The position numbers were made by a program, and so were the translations under genes. DNA of 64,000 nt, from the NCBI RefSeq assembly GCF_026283945.1, contig NZ_JAPDPC010000001.1, forward strand, positions 2,170,001-2,234,000, given 5' to 3'. The notes under the pieces were generated by a model. That model searched no databases and was not told the DNA's origin. It saw only the letters and a program-made list of their open reading frames with translations. This stretch comes from Dyella humicola. GTDB taxonomy: Bacteria > Pseudomonadota > Gammaproteobacteria > Xanthomonadales > Rhodanobacteraceae. How positions within the stretch are numbered: position 1 is the stretch's first letter; each line of letters begins with the position of its first letter. This document shows positions 9,030 through 17,277 of this stretch, in pieces.

Positions 9030-9566
9030 TCACGCGGCTTTCGGAAAATCGAGCACGGTATCGTTGACGCGATTCAACATATTGGTGAACAGGATCGCGC
9101 TCACGGCCAGGATGCTCTCAACGATCTGACGGTCGCTATACCCGGCCTTCTTCACGTTTTCCACCGCCTCTGCAGACAGCGTGTTCGACGTGGACACCAG
9201 GGTGATGGCGAACTTTACGAGCGCATGGATCTTGGCGTCGCCCTTGAAGCCGCCTTTCCGCAGCTCGAGAATTTCTTCGGACGAATAACCGGCCATCTTG
9301 CTGGTCATCGTGTGCGCGGCCAGACAGTAGTCACACTGAGACGCTTCGCTAACGGCCAGGTTGATCGCCTCCAGCTCACGACCCGACAGCTGACCCTGTT
9401 TCAGGACAGCGCCGGTTTGCAGGATGTTTGCCAGGACATGCGGGGCATTGCTGCCGATGGTGGCGTAGGCGTTGGGGACCATGCCTACCGCTTTGGTGAT
9501 GGCGGCGAACAGGCCGGCAGTCTCGCCGGTGGCGTCGGCGACGCTAATAGTATGTAGACGATTCAC
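9030..9566 (-). CDS. Carboxymuconolactone decarboxylase/AhpD-like alkylhydroperoxidase family protein
   Basis: The product has 178 residues and is all-helical. The AhpD core is present: SQCDYCLAAHTM with the redox pair Cys78/Cys81 and His85. Length fits the peroxidase-related YnjA/AhpD group. The likely role is thiol-dependent reduction of peroxides in the cytoplasm; the physiological partner is unknown. The start is a GTG at 9566 with GGAG six bases upstream. It is a single leftward gene with about 380 bp upstream of it. Confidence 0.85.
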   Translation of the reverse strand: MNRLHTISVADATGETAGLFAAITKAVGMVPNAYATIGSNAPHVLANILQTGAVLKQGQLSGRELEAINLAVSEASQCDYCLAAHTMTSKMAGYSSEEILELRKGGFKGDAKIHALVKFAITLVSTSNTLSAEAVENVKKAGYSDRQIVESILAVSAILFTNMLNRVNDTVLDFPKAA

Positions 9567-9950
9567 TATGGACTCCAGGATTTCTGGTGGGGAAGGGTGC
9601 GGTATTGCATGGCCGCGGAGGAAGGCTGATTTACGGCATCGGGGTGGTCAGGCTCAGTCGCGAGCGCCGCCTCGGCAAACCGTGTCGGTACGATAGACAG
9701 GAGGGATCGCGGGCGTGATGCCCGCCAGGCGCAATCCGATGCCCTGCCGGATCAACTACGCCCAGAGGTCTCTAGAGAACCTCACCCGCGATCGATGGGT
9801 GACGGCGTAGCGTGTCGATCGATGATTTCAGGAGGGTGCGCGCCACGGGAGAGGTATCGCGCCTTCACGTCCGCCATTCAGGACGAGCTCGATGGCGGAC
9901 GGCCCGCTGAGTTGGCCAAGGCGTTCGGCCGCAGTTGAAGCGTGTGCAAT
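9567..9950. other. Intergenic region, 384 bp
   Basis: It lies between the AhpD-like gene and the AraC regulator, both leftward. It must contain the AhpD-like promoter, but I see no clear promoter boxes, RNA gene or repeat. Confidence 0.4.
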
Positions 9951-10907
9951 CTACGCGTTCTCGTCCGCTGACATGGCCAGTTTCCTGGATGCGCCGGGGC
10001 GAACGCCGAAGCGACGATGAAACGCGCGACTCATCGACGCTTCCGACTGAAATCCTGCCTCGATGGCGATCTTCGCCAAGGGCTCACGGCCCGACTGCAG
10101 TCGTTGATGTACCAGTCCGAGCCTGAGCTCACTGAGAAACGCGAGTGGCGCAAAACCTGATGTCTTGCGAAAAGACCGGACCAGCGTGGCGCGCGAGGTC
10201 GCGGCGAGATCAGCCAGATCATCCAGTGACCAGGCTCTTGCCGGCTCGCGCACCATGGCCTGCACCGCCTTCGAGGTGATTCGATCAGCAAGCAGCTTGA
10301 GCAACCCGCTCTCGGTGGTCCTCTGTAACTCAAGATAATTGCGCAGCATCATCACGAACAGCGCGCTGGCGATGTCTGTCGCAATCGCCAGAGAACCCGG
10401 CCGACCGCTATCGAGTTCCTCCTGGATGGCCGACATCAGGGCGCGATACCGCTCCAGCGAAACGCCGTTCGCCGCCTTTAAGACGATGACATTGGGTAGC
10501 ACCGACGCGACGAGGCCTTTCGCGGCCGCCTCGAAATGCAGTCGACCGCATACCAGCTCCGTCTCCACCGACATGGTCGCGGTGGACTTCTTGCGGATGG
10601 AATTCTCAAACTCCACCAGGAAAGGTTCGTGTGAGTATTGATTCCTGAGACGGGATCGCACCGCGTGGGTATCGCCATGGGGAAGCACGAGCACGTCTCC
10701 CTCCGTGAGCTCGAGCGGCTCGTTGCCCGGGCGGTCGAGAAGACAGTGCCCGCGTGTAACGATATGGAAATAGGCGACGCCCTGAGGCGCCGCGTCATGT
10801 CCCGCGGTCCACGACCCGCCAAATCGGCAGAAATCATCGAGCTCGGGACGCACGCGGAGCACGGGAGCCAATTCCGTCAAAGCGTCACGCACTGCCTCAG
10901 TGGACAT
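9951..10907 (-). CDS. AraC family regulator with N-terminal cupin domain
   Basis: The product has 318 residues. The N-terminal half is an AraC-type cupin sensor (YFHIVTRGHCLLDRPG, EGDVLVLPHGDTHAV). The C-terminal 100 residues hold two helix-turn-helix units (SLDDLADLAATSRATLVRSF and PLAKIAIEAGFQSEASMSRAF) ending in the usual RFGVRPGASR. The start at MSTEAV (10907) is preferred to the Arg-rich extension from 10928. Domain order matches the cupin_6/AraC group often found beside oxidoreductase or AhpD-like genes, so it may control the downstream AhpD-like gene (inference). Confidence 0.88.
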   Translation of the reverse strand: MSTEAVRDALTELAPVLRVRPELDDFCRFGGSWTAGHDAAPQGVAYFHIVTRGHCLLDRPGNEPLELTEGDVLVLPHGDTHAVRSRLRNQYSHEPFLVEFENSIRKKSTATMSVETELVCGRLHFEAAAKGLVASVLPNVIVLKAANGVSLERYRALMSAIQEELDSGRPGSLAIATDIASALFVMMLRNYLELQRTTESGLLKLLADRITSKAVQAMVREPARAWSLDDLADLAATSRATLVRSFRKTSGFAPLAFLSELRLGLVHQRLQSGREPLAKIAIEAGFQSEASMSRAFHRRFGVRPGASRKLAMSADENA

Positions 10908-11295
10908 ATCGCGTCTCCTGCCTTCCATTCACGCGCCGTCAATCGTGCGACCCAGGCCGAGTTGACGACGTGCGAACCGGGGGCGCTCTAATCAAAACCA
11001 CGCCAATGCCGCGGCAGGTCAGGATAGACGCTGAAGCGGTGGATGAAATGCTACGCCGCCGCCGCCCGCCAAAGTAGTGGAAGGCGCCCTAAGAGGGTTC
11101 TGGTGTGAAAGCTGATCCGCCTGGACATCTCATTGAGCCTGCTGGCCATTAGCCAGTTGAGCCCCCTTCGATATGCTTAGAACGTGAGCGCCAGCCTCTG
11201 TTTGTCATGGATTGGCGTCGTCACCGCCCTCCAATCACCGCAGTTCGCGGACTTCACAGCTTGATCCTGAAAACGACCTATTTGGAGAACACCAC
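10908..11295. other. Divergent intergenic region, 388 bp
   Basis: It separates the leftward AraC gene from the rightward muconolactone-isomerase-like gene. Promoters for both should lie here. Apart from a GGAG ribosome site at 11284-11287 I see no clear signals. Confidence 0.4.
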
Positions 11296-11586
11296 ATGAA
11301 AGTCATGGCAATCGCCACCAAAACCGCTGCCTGGACACCGGAGCAATTTGAAAAACTCATTCCGCATGAAGCACCGCACACGCTGCAGCTGTACCTCGAC
11401 GGAAAGATCGAGCAGTTCTGGTTTCGCGACAAGATGGGCCCCATCTTTCTGATGAACGTCGAATCTCTTGATGAGGCCAGGGCGACGCTGAATACGCTGC
11501 CGTTTGTATCGGAAGGGTTGCACACCTATGAGCTCATGGCAGTCGCTCCGCTTGCTCCGCTCAGCCGCCTCATCCAGGGCAAGTGA
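11296..11586 (+). CDS. Muconolactone isomerase-like (dimeric alpha/beta-barrel) small protein
   Basis: A 96-residue protein. It begins MKVMAIATKTAAWTPEQFE and has the strand-helix-strand layout of the ferredoxin-like dimeric barrel, with IFLMNVESLDEARATLNTLP as the typical second half. Such proteins include muconolactone delta-isomerases and related YciI-type enzymes; an actual substrate cannot be deduced. The ATG at 11296 has GGAG eight bases before it. It precedes an alpha/beta hydrolase on the same strand by about 190 bp. Confidence 0.65.
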   Translation: MKVMAIATKTAAWTPEQFEKLIPHEAPHTLQLYLDGKIEQFWFRDKMGPIFLMNVESLDEARATLNTLPFVSEGLHTYELMAVAPLAPLSRLIQGK

Positions 11587-11777
11587 CACCCGGCCCAGCC
11601 GGCATGGGCCATTGCTGCTCGTCAAAGTATTTCTGAGATCAAACTTGAAACCTGACGATCGTCATTTCTCCTGAACGGTATAGTCATGAAAACTCTGTTA
11701 GAAACCCTCTCTCCCCTGCGCTTGGCGTCATCCTGAGTACTGGCGCCCTGCCTCAAACCCATCATTCATCCAGCACC

Positions 11778-12668
11778 GTGCCGGCGCCGAAGATGCAAAT
11801 CAGCGAAGTTCAGGTCAGTTCCGATATCAAATTGCGCAGCATGGTCTATCGGCCGTCCCACCCGAAAGGCACGGTGCTGTTCCTGCACGGCTTCCCGGAG
11901 TCGGTGTATGCGTGGAAGGCCATCGCCGAATCGTTGTCCCGCGATTACGAGGTGCATGCGTTTGACTGGCCTGGCTACGGTCAGTCCTCGCGTCCAGGCG
12001 CCGATCGCTTCTCCTATGCGCCGAAGGATTACGCCAAGGTACTTCAGGACTATATCCGCGCATCTGGCATCGACCGCTCGAAGTTGGTGATTTACGCGAC
12101 CGATATTGGGGCCTTGCCGGCGCTGTTGGCCGCGCTGGAAGACCCCCAAATCGCCAGGGAGATCGTCGTCGGGGATTTTGCGCCGTTCAACCGTCCGCAG
12201 TACATGTACCAAAGCTTGCAGGGCTTGAAATCCGAGCCTTCGGCTGAGGCCGTGCATGCCGCCATGAACAAAGGTCGAGATGAAATCCTGGCAAACACGT
12301 TCTTCCGCGGCCTGCCGGAAGACGAGCACTATACGTTGTCGCAGGAGTTCAAGGACGACATCGCGAAGGGTTGGGGTGGCGACATTACCGCGGCCGATGC
12401 GTTCTACCACTACTACGCCAATTTCACGCGCGATCAAGATGACTTTGAAGCAAATATGGCCAAGCTGAAGGTGCCCGTGAACGTGGTGTGGGGCGAGAAG
12501 GACATCTACATCATGAAGGAGATGGGCGTTGAGTTTGCGAACCGTACCCATGCAAAACTGACGATTCTCCCCAACCTCGGCCACTATCCCCATCTGCAGG
12601 CACCCGATCAGACAGCCGAGGAACTTCGGGCCACATTCCGTTCTCTCGACAATCCCACGGGTGACTGA
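11778..12668 (+). CDS. Alpha/beta-fold hydrolase with Asp nucleophile (epoxide hydrolase/dehalogenase-like)
   Basis: A 296-residue hydrolase read from GTG 11778 (ATG 11793 is an alternative). HGFPESVYAWK supplies the oxyanion region, YATDIGA carries an Asp nucleophile (Asp109), a cap domain follows, and NLGHYPH near the end provides the catalytic His. An Asp nucleophile points to epoxide hydrolase or haloalkane-dehalogenase-type chemistry rather than an esterase. No good ribosome site precedes the GTG. About 90 bp upstream an ATG at 11686 begins a signal-peptide-like sequence in another frame that would join this one after a one-base shift, so an exported ancestral form may have been frameshifted. 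Confidence 0.8.
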   Translation: MPAPKMQISEVQVSSDIKLRSMVYRPSHPKGTVLFLHGFPESVYAWKAIAESLSRDYEVHAFDWPGYGQSSRPGADRFSYAPKDYAKVLQDYIRASGIDRSKLVIYATDIGALPALLAALEDPQIAREIVVGDFAPFNRPQYMYQSLQGLKSEPSAEAVHAAMNKGRDEILANTFFRGLPEDEHYTLSQEFKDDIAKGWGGDITAADAFYHYYANFTRDQDDFEANMAKLKVPVNVVWGEKDIYIMKEMGVEFANRTHAKLTILPNLGHYPHLQAPDQTAEELRATFRSLDNPTGD

Positions 12669-12754
12669 GTCGCGTTGAATCGTTTGTTCCGACGTCTTCG
12701 CTGTGCCAACGATTGAGCTCAAGCGAATGTGCACGCACTCTTCGACGGCCGTGC

Positions 12755-12780
12755 GAGGGGCGGCCTTCTCGCCGCCCCTC
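12755..12780 (+). terminator. Stem-loop terminator after the alpha/beta hydrolase
   Basis: GAGGGGCGGC and GCCGCCCCTC form a perfect 10-bp GC-rich stem with a six-base loop, followed on the plus strand by TCTTAA. It lies 86 bp after the hydrolase stop and just before the end of the convergent small gene. The T-tract is short. Confidence 0.6.
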
Positions 12781-12790
12781 TCTTAACGCG

Positions 12791-13138
12791 TTATTCAAAG
12801 GCGGGATGGCCCGGCAAAGACTGAGTCAGCGATTCGGCCTCCTCGCCCAGGAAATACAACGCGGCAAACAAACCTTCGATAATGTCCCCCTGGAGCGGCC
12901 AAAAGCCCGGCGCGGTCGATTCGCAGGTGGTCTGCAACTCACGAAACACGTCGCTGTTGGCGAGTATGCGCGAGAGGGCGTGGATGCCAAGGCACAAGCC
13001 GCCGAGGCGCGCCGCCTCCGTTTGCCTGGCGTTCTCGGCGAGGGTCAGCTTCCAGTTGGGGCGGCCTAGTGGGTTGCTGGGGCGTGCGCCCGAGGGCTGG
13101 TAAGCCTGTGAGTGTTCCGTATGATCTGGCGTAGCCAT
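12791..13138 (-). CDS. Hypothetical protein, 115 residues
   Basis: I do not recognise the family. The protein has a polar, Pro/Ser/Asn-rich first 35 residues and then two or three amphipathic helices (LCLGIHALSRILANSD, DIIEGLFAALYFLGEEAESL). It has no signal peptide or membrane segment, so it is probably a small cytosolic helical protein. The ATG at 13138 has GGAGAG six bases upstream, which makes it a likely real gene. A 12-bp hairpin lies 33 bases upstream of the start. Confidence 0.55.
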   Translation of the reverse strand: MATPDHTEHSQAYQPSGARPSNPLGRPNWKLTLAENARQTEAARLGGLCLGIHALSRILANSDVFRELQTTCESTAPGFWPLQGDIIEGLFAALYFLGEEAESLTQSLPGHPAFE

Positions 13139-13592
13139 GATCAACTCTCCGTTAGTTGGTTGTGGTTAGCGGGTCGTGTGAGTTAGAGGCTCACACGGCC
13201 CGCGCTGCTTCATTCTCAAGCTGTCGCTGGTGACCAGGCATCGCACCAAAACCACCACGACTGAGCGACCATCGCACACGACGATGGCATTGTCCGTCAG
13301 GTAAAGATCAGGAAACGGCCGAGCAGAGGGCGGCTTGACGAGCCGGCGTCAGGCGGAAAAATCGGTGAGCCTCAACGGAAGGTGTTGTGCGAATACGCCG
13401 TCATACGCTGGCAACCACGGCGGCATGGTCCGCAAAAAGCGGCACCGTGCGTGATCAGGCTGCTATCGGGGTTTGCATATATTCGTGGGTCAAGCGTGTG
13501 CGCGTCTCGGCAGCGCAGCCTCGCAGCTGTCTGACACAGGCTGGCCATGAGAACCAGCCCGTGTTGAAAGTCGCGACGACGATATCGAAGGG
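13139..13592. other. Intergenic region, 454 bp, with hairpin
   Basis: No supported gene. GGGTCGTGTGAG (13171-13182) and CTCACACGGCCC (13190-13201) pair over 12 positions with one G-T wobble and a seven-base loop. Its position upstream of the leftward 115-residue gene fits an operator or leader hairpin; it could also end transcripts coming from the right. Confidence 0.4.
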
Positions 13593-14054
13593 TCAGTGCG
13601 CCGGCGACGCGGCTATCTTCTGTTCCGGAATGGCCACGGTCACCGTTTCGCTGGTGAGAATCTTGTGCGTAGGATCGGCCACTTCGAGCTTGATCTGATG
13701 CGTGCCCGGCTTCAGGGCATTCACGATGATGGGGTCCTGGCTTGTATGGGCCCAGCCTCCCGGCCAATCGTCGACCGACACATGAAGATGGCCAACGCGC
13801 GGCGACACGTTCAGCGCCCCCTTGCCGAAGACGGGAATGACGCGCAGGTTCTCCGTGCGGAACGGAATGATGACGACGCCACGAGCCAATGGCTCCGGTT
13901 CGGGCGGATACGCAATCAGTTTAGGCGCTGGCTCCGAAGCGACGGGAATGACCGTCGGTGGGCGGTTGCCATCAGGCGCGCTCTGGGCCCAGGCATGGGC
14001 GCAGAGAAGAGCGCCAACGGCGATGATGGGGAGATATTTGATTCGGAATGACAT
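13593..14054 (-). CDS. Exported DUF6130-like protein
   Basis: A 153-residue protein with a Sec signal peptide ending AHAWA. The mature region (PEPEPLARGVVIIPF, VSPRVGHLHVSVDDWPGGW, LKPGTHQIKLEVADPTHKIL) matches what I recall of the DUF6130 family of small periplasmic beta-sandwich proteins of unknown role. The start at 14054 has AGGA seven bases upstream; a longer reading from 14093 is rejected. It ends the leftward catabolic-type gene series. Confidence 0.7.
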   Translation of the reverse strand: MSFRIKYLPIIAVGALLCAHAWAQSAPDGNRPPTVIPVASEPAPKLIAYPPEPEPLARGVVIIPFRTENLRVIPVFGKGALNVSPRVGHLHVSVDDWPGGWAHTSQDPIIVNALKPGTHQIKLEVADPTHKILTSETVTVAIPEQKIAASPAH

Positions 14055-14142
14055 GACTTTTTCCTGCTGCGAATGCAAGCGTTGATTGTTCAAGAGGCCT
14101 GCCCCGCGTCACGATGACGACGATGTTTGAGCTGGGAAACAA

Positions 14143-14157
14143 CTCGGGTTTCCCGAG
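14143..14157 (-). terminator. Short stem-loop after the tautomerase gene
   Basis: CTCGGG-TTT-CCCGAG lies nine bases beyond the tautomerase stop on the minus strand. A weak T-containing stretch follows on that strand. Terminator role is plausible but not strong. Confidence 0.4.
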
Positions 14158-14165
14158 GTGAGGCC

Positions 14166-14687
14166 CTAGTCTTGTTGCGTAGCGTCGAGCGCCGCCGCCA
14201 GGGTGATGCCCGCTTTCTCGCGGCGCCTGCGCGCGAGCCGCTCGGCTCCCACATGACGTTCGGCTTCGCCCACGAGCATGGCGTGGATGTCGGGCAGCCG
14301 GTTGATGATCCCATTGGCTCCCCATTGGCCATCGGGGATTTCCGTGGGGAAGATCCATACGCGCGGCGCGATCTCCTGGTAGGGCGTGTTCTCGGCGCGC
14401 GCTACCGCTTCCGTGATCTCTTTGACCAGGTTCGCGCGCGATTCGTCGGTGTATTGACCTTCCGGCGCTGAAGGAATGATCCGGTAGCGCGGCGACTTCG
14501 AAGGCTCGCCACCGACGAAGACGGCAGCGGGACGATGGAGGTGAAGCACGGAGACGCGTTGCGCATTGGTGTTGCTCGGGTCGTATCCCTCCGCGCGGAT
14601 CAGGATATCGGTGAGTTCCTTGAGGAGGCGCGTCTCGGCCTCCGGCGTCAGGGCGTGTTCCGGGATAAGAGCGTCGATCATGGGCAT
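14166..14687 (-). CDS. Two-repeat tautomerase superfamily protein
   Basis: The product has 173 residues and begins MPMIDALIPEHALTPE, giving the N-terminal Pro (Pro2 before Met removal) that acts as catalytic base in 4-oxalocrotonate-tautomerase-like enzymes. Two beta-alpha-beta units are visible: residues 1-60 and a second one from about YRIIPSAPEGQYTDESR. The second unit lacks an N-terminal Pro by nature of the fusion. Single-unit members are about 60-75 residues, so this is a fused-dimer type like CaaD/MSAD relatives. The start at 14687 is fixed by the need for Pro next to Met. It belongs to the leftward series with hydrolases. Confidence 0.8.
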   Translation of the reverse strand: MPMIDALIPEHALTPEAETRLLKELTDILIRAEGYDPSNTNAQRVSVLHLHRPAAVFVGGEPSKSPRYRIIPSAPEGQYTDESRANLVKEITEAVARAENTPYQEIAPRVWIFPTEIPDGQWGANGIINRLPDIHAMLVGEAERHVGAERLARRRREKAGITLAAALDATQQD

Positions 14688-14784
14688 GGTGGCAGTCCTG
14701 CTTAGTGTGTGTTGGTACGGCGCCGGCCCGGCAGGTCGGCGTGGCACCGCATCGGGGGTGATTGCGGTGCGTGGGGAGGGGTTC

Positions 14785-14816
14785 GCTCCCGGCGTCTGTC
14801 GCGTGACGCCGGGAGC
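14785..14816. repeat. Perfect 12-bp inverted repeat between two leftward genes
   Basis: GCTCCCGGCGTC and GACGCCGGGAGC enclose an eight-base loop. It starts eight bases after the stop of the NTF2-like gene and sits before the tautomerase gene. No T-run follows on the minus strand. It may be an intra-operon processing or attenuation hairpin, or a Rho-assisted terminator. Confidence 0.5.
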
Positions 14817-14823
14817 TGTCGCG

Positions 14824-15261
14824 TTACTTGCCTGACGCCTTGTTCAGTCCTTCGGACTGCGCGGCGGTCAAGTACAGTTCGCCGAAGCGGTCACCGAATT
14901 TCTCCCACATGAGACGTGAGAATTCGTGCACGCCGCTCAGCGGATAGTGATGGATCAGTACCGAGTCAGCCTCGCCCGCGGCGTTCGTGTGGACGATGAT
15001 GGAGCACTCCAGCGGAACGCCATTGACGCTCGAGCGATATGACTCAAGGAAGAATTGATCGCTGATGTTGCCGAAGTAGGTGTAGTCCTGAAATTCGTAC
15101 AGCGTGCGGGCATGCGAGATGAGCGCGAGGATGTTGTCCTTGCCGTGTACGGGGCGCTTCAGTACGGCACCTTCGAGCGTGGCGTCCTGCGCAAGTTTTG
15201 CTAGCCACGGCGGCGGGCCGGCGGGGCGGGGAAGGGTGGGTGCGGTGTCGGTGAATTTCAT
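14824..15261 (-). CDS. Nuclear transport factor 2/SnoaL-like family protein
   Basis: A 145-residue protein with the cone-shaped NTF2-like fold pattern: N-terminal helices, then strands such as LYEFQDYTYFGNISDQFFLE and GVPLECSIIVHTNAAGEADS and the closing HYPLSGVHEFSRLMWEKF. The family includes small ligand-binding proteins and enzymes such as isomerases and epoxide hydrolases; no active-site set can be assigned. It sits 45 bp after the epoxide hydrolase gene and is probably co-transcribed. Confidence 0.7.
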   Translation of the reverse strand: MKFTDTAPTLPRPAGPPPWLAKLAQDATLEGAVLKRPVHGKDNILALISHARTLYEFQDYTYFGNISDQFFLESYRSSVNGVPLECSIIVHTNAAGEADSVLIHHYPLSGVHEFSRLMWEKFGDRFGELYLTAAQSEGLNKASGK

Positions 15262-15306
15262 GGTTCAGATCCGGTAGAAAATGATGGAGTGAATGGTGGA
15301 TGGGTA

Positions 15307-16662
15307 TCAGGCGCGCAGCGGCCTCAAGCCGGCGCGCACTTCTTCGACGAAGAGCTGCGGTTGCTCCCACGCCGCGAAATGGCCGCCATCCTTGACGCGG
15401 TTGTAGTAAATGAGGTGGCGATAAGCGCGCTCGGACCAGCTTCTCGGTGCTTCGTAGTTCTCGCCCGCGAAGACGCTCACCGCCGTTGGCACGGAAATGT
15501 CCTGCGCAACGTAGAAGTTGGCATGCGACTCCCAGTAGAAGCGCGCGGACGATACGCCCGTGTTGGTCAGCCAGTAGAGCGTGAGATTGTCCACGACGTC
15601 GTCACGCGTCAGCGCGCCGGGGCCGTGGCCGTTCACCGGCTTTCCCTGCAAGGCTGAGATGATCGGTGCGGCCGGCTGGCCCCAGCCATCGCCGTGATCG
15701 AGCATCCAGGCCGCCAGTGCGATGGGCGAATCGGCGAAGCCATAAAGCGTCTGGGGGCGCGTGCCCATTTCCTGTGCGTAGGCGCGTCGCTTCTTGATCA
15801 GCACGCTCAGTTCTTCGTAGGCGCGCTTTTCTTCACCCGCGAGATCCGAAGGCATGGGGTCGCCGACCTGCAGCGATCTCAGAATGTCGGGGGGCACGGT
15901 CGCCGGGAAGTTCACATGAATGCCTCGCAATTCGGGTGGCGCCTGTTTGGCCATCGTATTCGCGACCACGGCACCAAGATCGCCTCCCTGCGCCGCAAAC
16001 TGCGCATAACCAAGACGCTTCATGAGCGTGACCCACGCACGTGCGGTGCGTTCGGGCCCCCACCCGGTGGCAGTCGGTCTGCCCGAGAAGCCGTACCCAG
16101 GCAGAGAGGGAATGACCAGGTGGAACGCATCCGATGCTTTGCCGCCGTGTGCGGTCGGGTTGGTCAGTGGATCGATGATCTTCAGTTGTTCGATCACCGA
16201 GCCTGGCCATCCATGCGTCACGATAAGCGGCATGGCGTCCTTGTGTTTCGAACGAACGTGGATGAAATGGATATCCAGCCCGTCGATCTCGGTGAGGAAT
16301 TGGGGGAGTGCGTTGAGCTTGGCTTCGCACTTGCGCCAGTCGTAGTCCGTTGCCCAGTAGCGCGCGAGTTCTTGCATGACGGCGAGTTGCACTCCCTGCG
16401 AATCATCTTCAACCGTTTCGCGATCAGGCCAGCGCGTGGAGCTGATGCGCCGACGCATATCGACGAGCTCCGATTCCGGCATATGCACCCGGAAAGGACG
16501 AATGGCGGTATTGTCGCCATTGGCCAGTGAAGGCAAAGTCGGGGACGCACCCGTCGTCTGGGCGAAGGCAAGTCTGCTCAACGAACTCGCCGCAATGAGT
16601 GTGGCCGAGGCACCCAGGAAGCGGCGCCGGCTCGGAGATGAGATAGAAGTATCGTTTGACAT
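15307..16662 (-). CDS. Tat-exported epoxide hydrolase (EHN-domain, alpha/beta hydrolase)
   Basis: The product has 451 residues. A twin-arginine signal is seen at 11-17 (SRRRFLG) followed by a hydrophobic stretch and a cleavage region near LAFAQ. The EHN domain (IRPFRVHMPESELVDMRRRI, RWPDRETVEDD) precedes the alpha/beta core with HGWPGSV (oxyanion, 150-156), the nucleophile Asp228 in AQGGDLGAV and the His in DGGHFAAWEQP. Microsomal-type epoxide hydrolases have this order. Export by Tat suggests the folded enzyme works in the periplasm. It is 76 bp downstream of the cupin gene in a leftward series. Confidence 0.9.
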   Translation of the reverse strand: MSNDTSISSPSRRRFLGASATLIAASSLSRLAFAQTTGASPTLPSLANGDNTAIRPFRVHMPESELVDMRRRISSTRWPDRETVEDDSQGVQLAVMQELARYWATDYDWRKCEAKLNALPQFLTEIDGLDIHFIHVRSKHKDAMPLIVTHGWPGSVIEQLKIIDPLTNPTAHGGKASDAFHLVIPSLPGYGFSGRPTATGWGPERTARAWVTLMKRLGYAQFAAQGGDLGAVVANTMAKQAPPELRGIHVNFPATVPPDILRSLQVGDPMPSDLAGEEKRAYEELSVLIKKRRAYAQEMGTRPQTLYGFADSPIALAAWMLDHGDGWGQPAAPIISALQGKPVNGHGPGALTRDDVVDNLTLYWLTNTGVSSARFYWESHANFYVAQDISVPTAVSVFAGENYEAPRSWSERAYRHLIYYNRVKDGGHFAAWEQPQLFVEEVRAGLRPLRA

Positions 16663-16738
16663 GGGAATTCTCGAGAACGATCACGCGTGCCGGCCTGCCG
16701 GTAAGCGGTCATTCGATCAATTACCGCCTCAAAATCGC

Positions 16739-17140
16739 TTACTTGATCCATTCAATAAGCGGCTTACCCTTCGGCACGATATAGGTGCCAAGCTCTGCTG
16801 CATTGGTCGTTCCTACATTTTTGGCACTATGAATGACGCCAACGGGAACGAACAGCACATCGCCAGCCTTGAGCGTGACAGGCGGCTGGCCTTGGAGCGT
16901 GTATTCCAGCGTGCCTTCGATCACATAGATGATTTCTTCGCCGGGATGCCTGTGATTAGGGGCAGTCTTGCCGGGATCGACGTCGAGGCGCTGCTGGAAC
17001 TCCTCCCACCCAGGCATGCTGAGGTCGTGTTGAGACAGTTGTTGGCGGTGGATTCCCGCCTGCTGCGCTTGTGCGCCCTGAGGTGCCAGGGTGCTTGCGA
17101 TGGACAGCAGGGCCGCGGCTCCAAAGATAAACGTTTTCAT
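16739..17140 (-). CDS. Exported cupin-domain protein
   Basis: A 133-residue protein with a Sec signal peptide (MKTFIFGAAALLSIAS to about AQA) and a single cupin barrel. The metal-site motifs are visible: NHRHPGEEIIYVIEGTLEY (two His and one Glu) and GVIHSAKN (third His). Such proteins bind a metal and may be dioxygenase- or isomerase-like; the substrate is unknown. The start at 17140 is where the signal peptide begins. It sits between two hydrolases that are also exported. Confidence 0.85.
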   Translation of the reverse strand: MKTFIFGAAALLSIASTLAPQGAQAQQAGIHRQQLSQHDLSMPGWEEFQQRLDVDPGKTAPNHRHPGEEIIYVIEGTLEYTLQGQPPVTLKAGDVLFVPVGVIHSAKNVGTTNAAELGTYIVPKGKPLIEWIK

Positions 17141-17277
17141 GTGATTTTCTCGCTGATGTGTAATGACTGGGTCTTCAATACGAAGCAGGCCGTCAGAACG
17201 ACGTGGTTGCCTCAAGCGTCGCCGCTACTTCTTTGAATCAGGGTGTTTGCTAGTTCCGATCCCTCACAGCTATCGTT

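Noticed and set aside
12680-12754. Extended minus-strand reading upstream of the hydrolase end as a gene
   Set aside because: It lies opposite the hydrolase and its terminator; no ribosome site or recognisable product.
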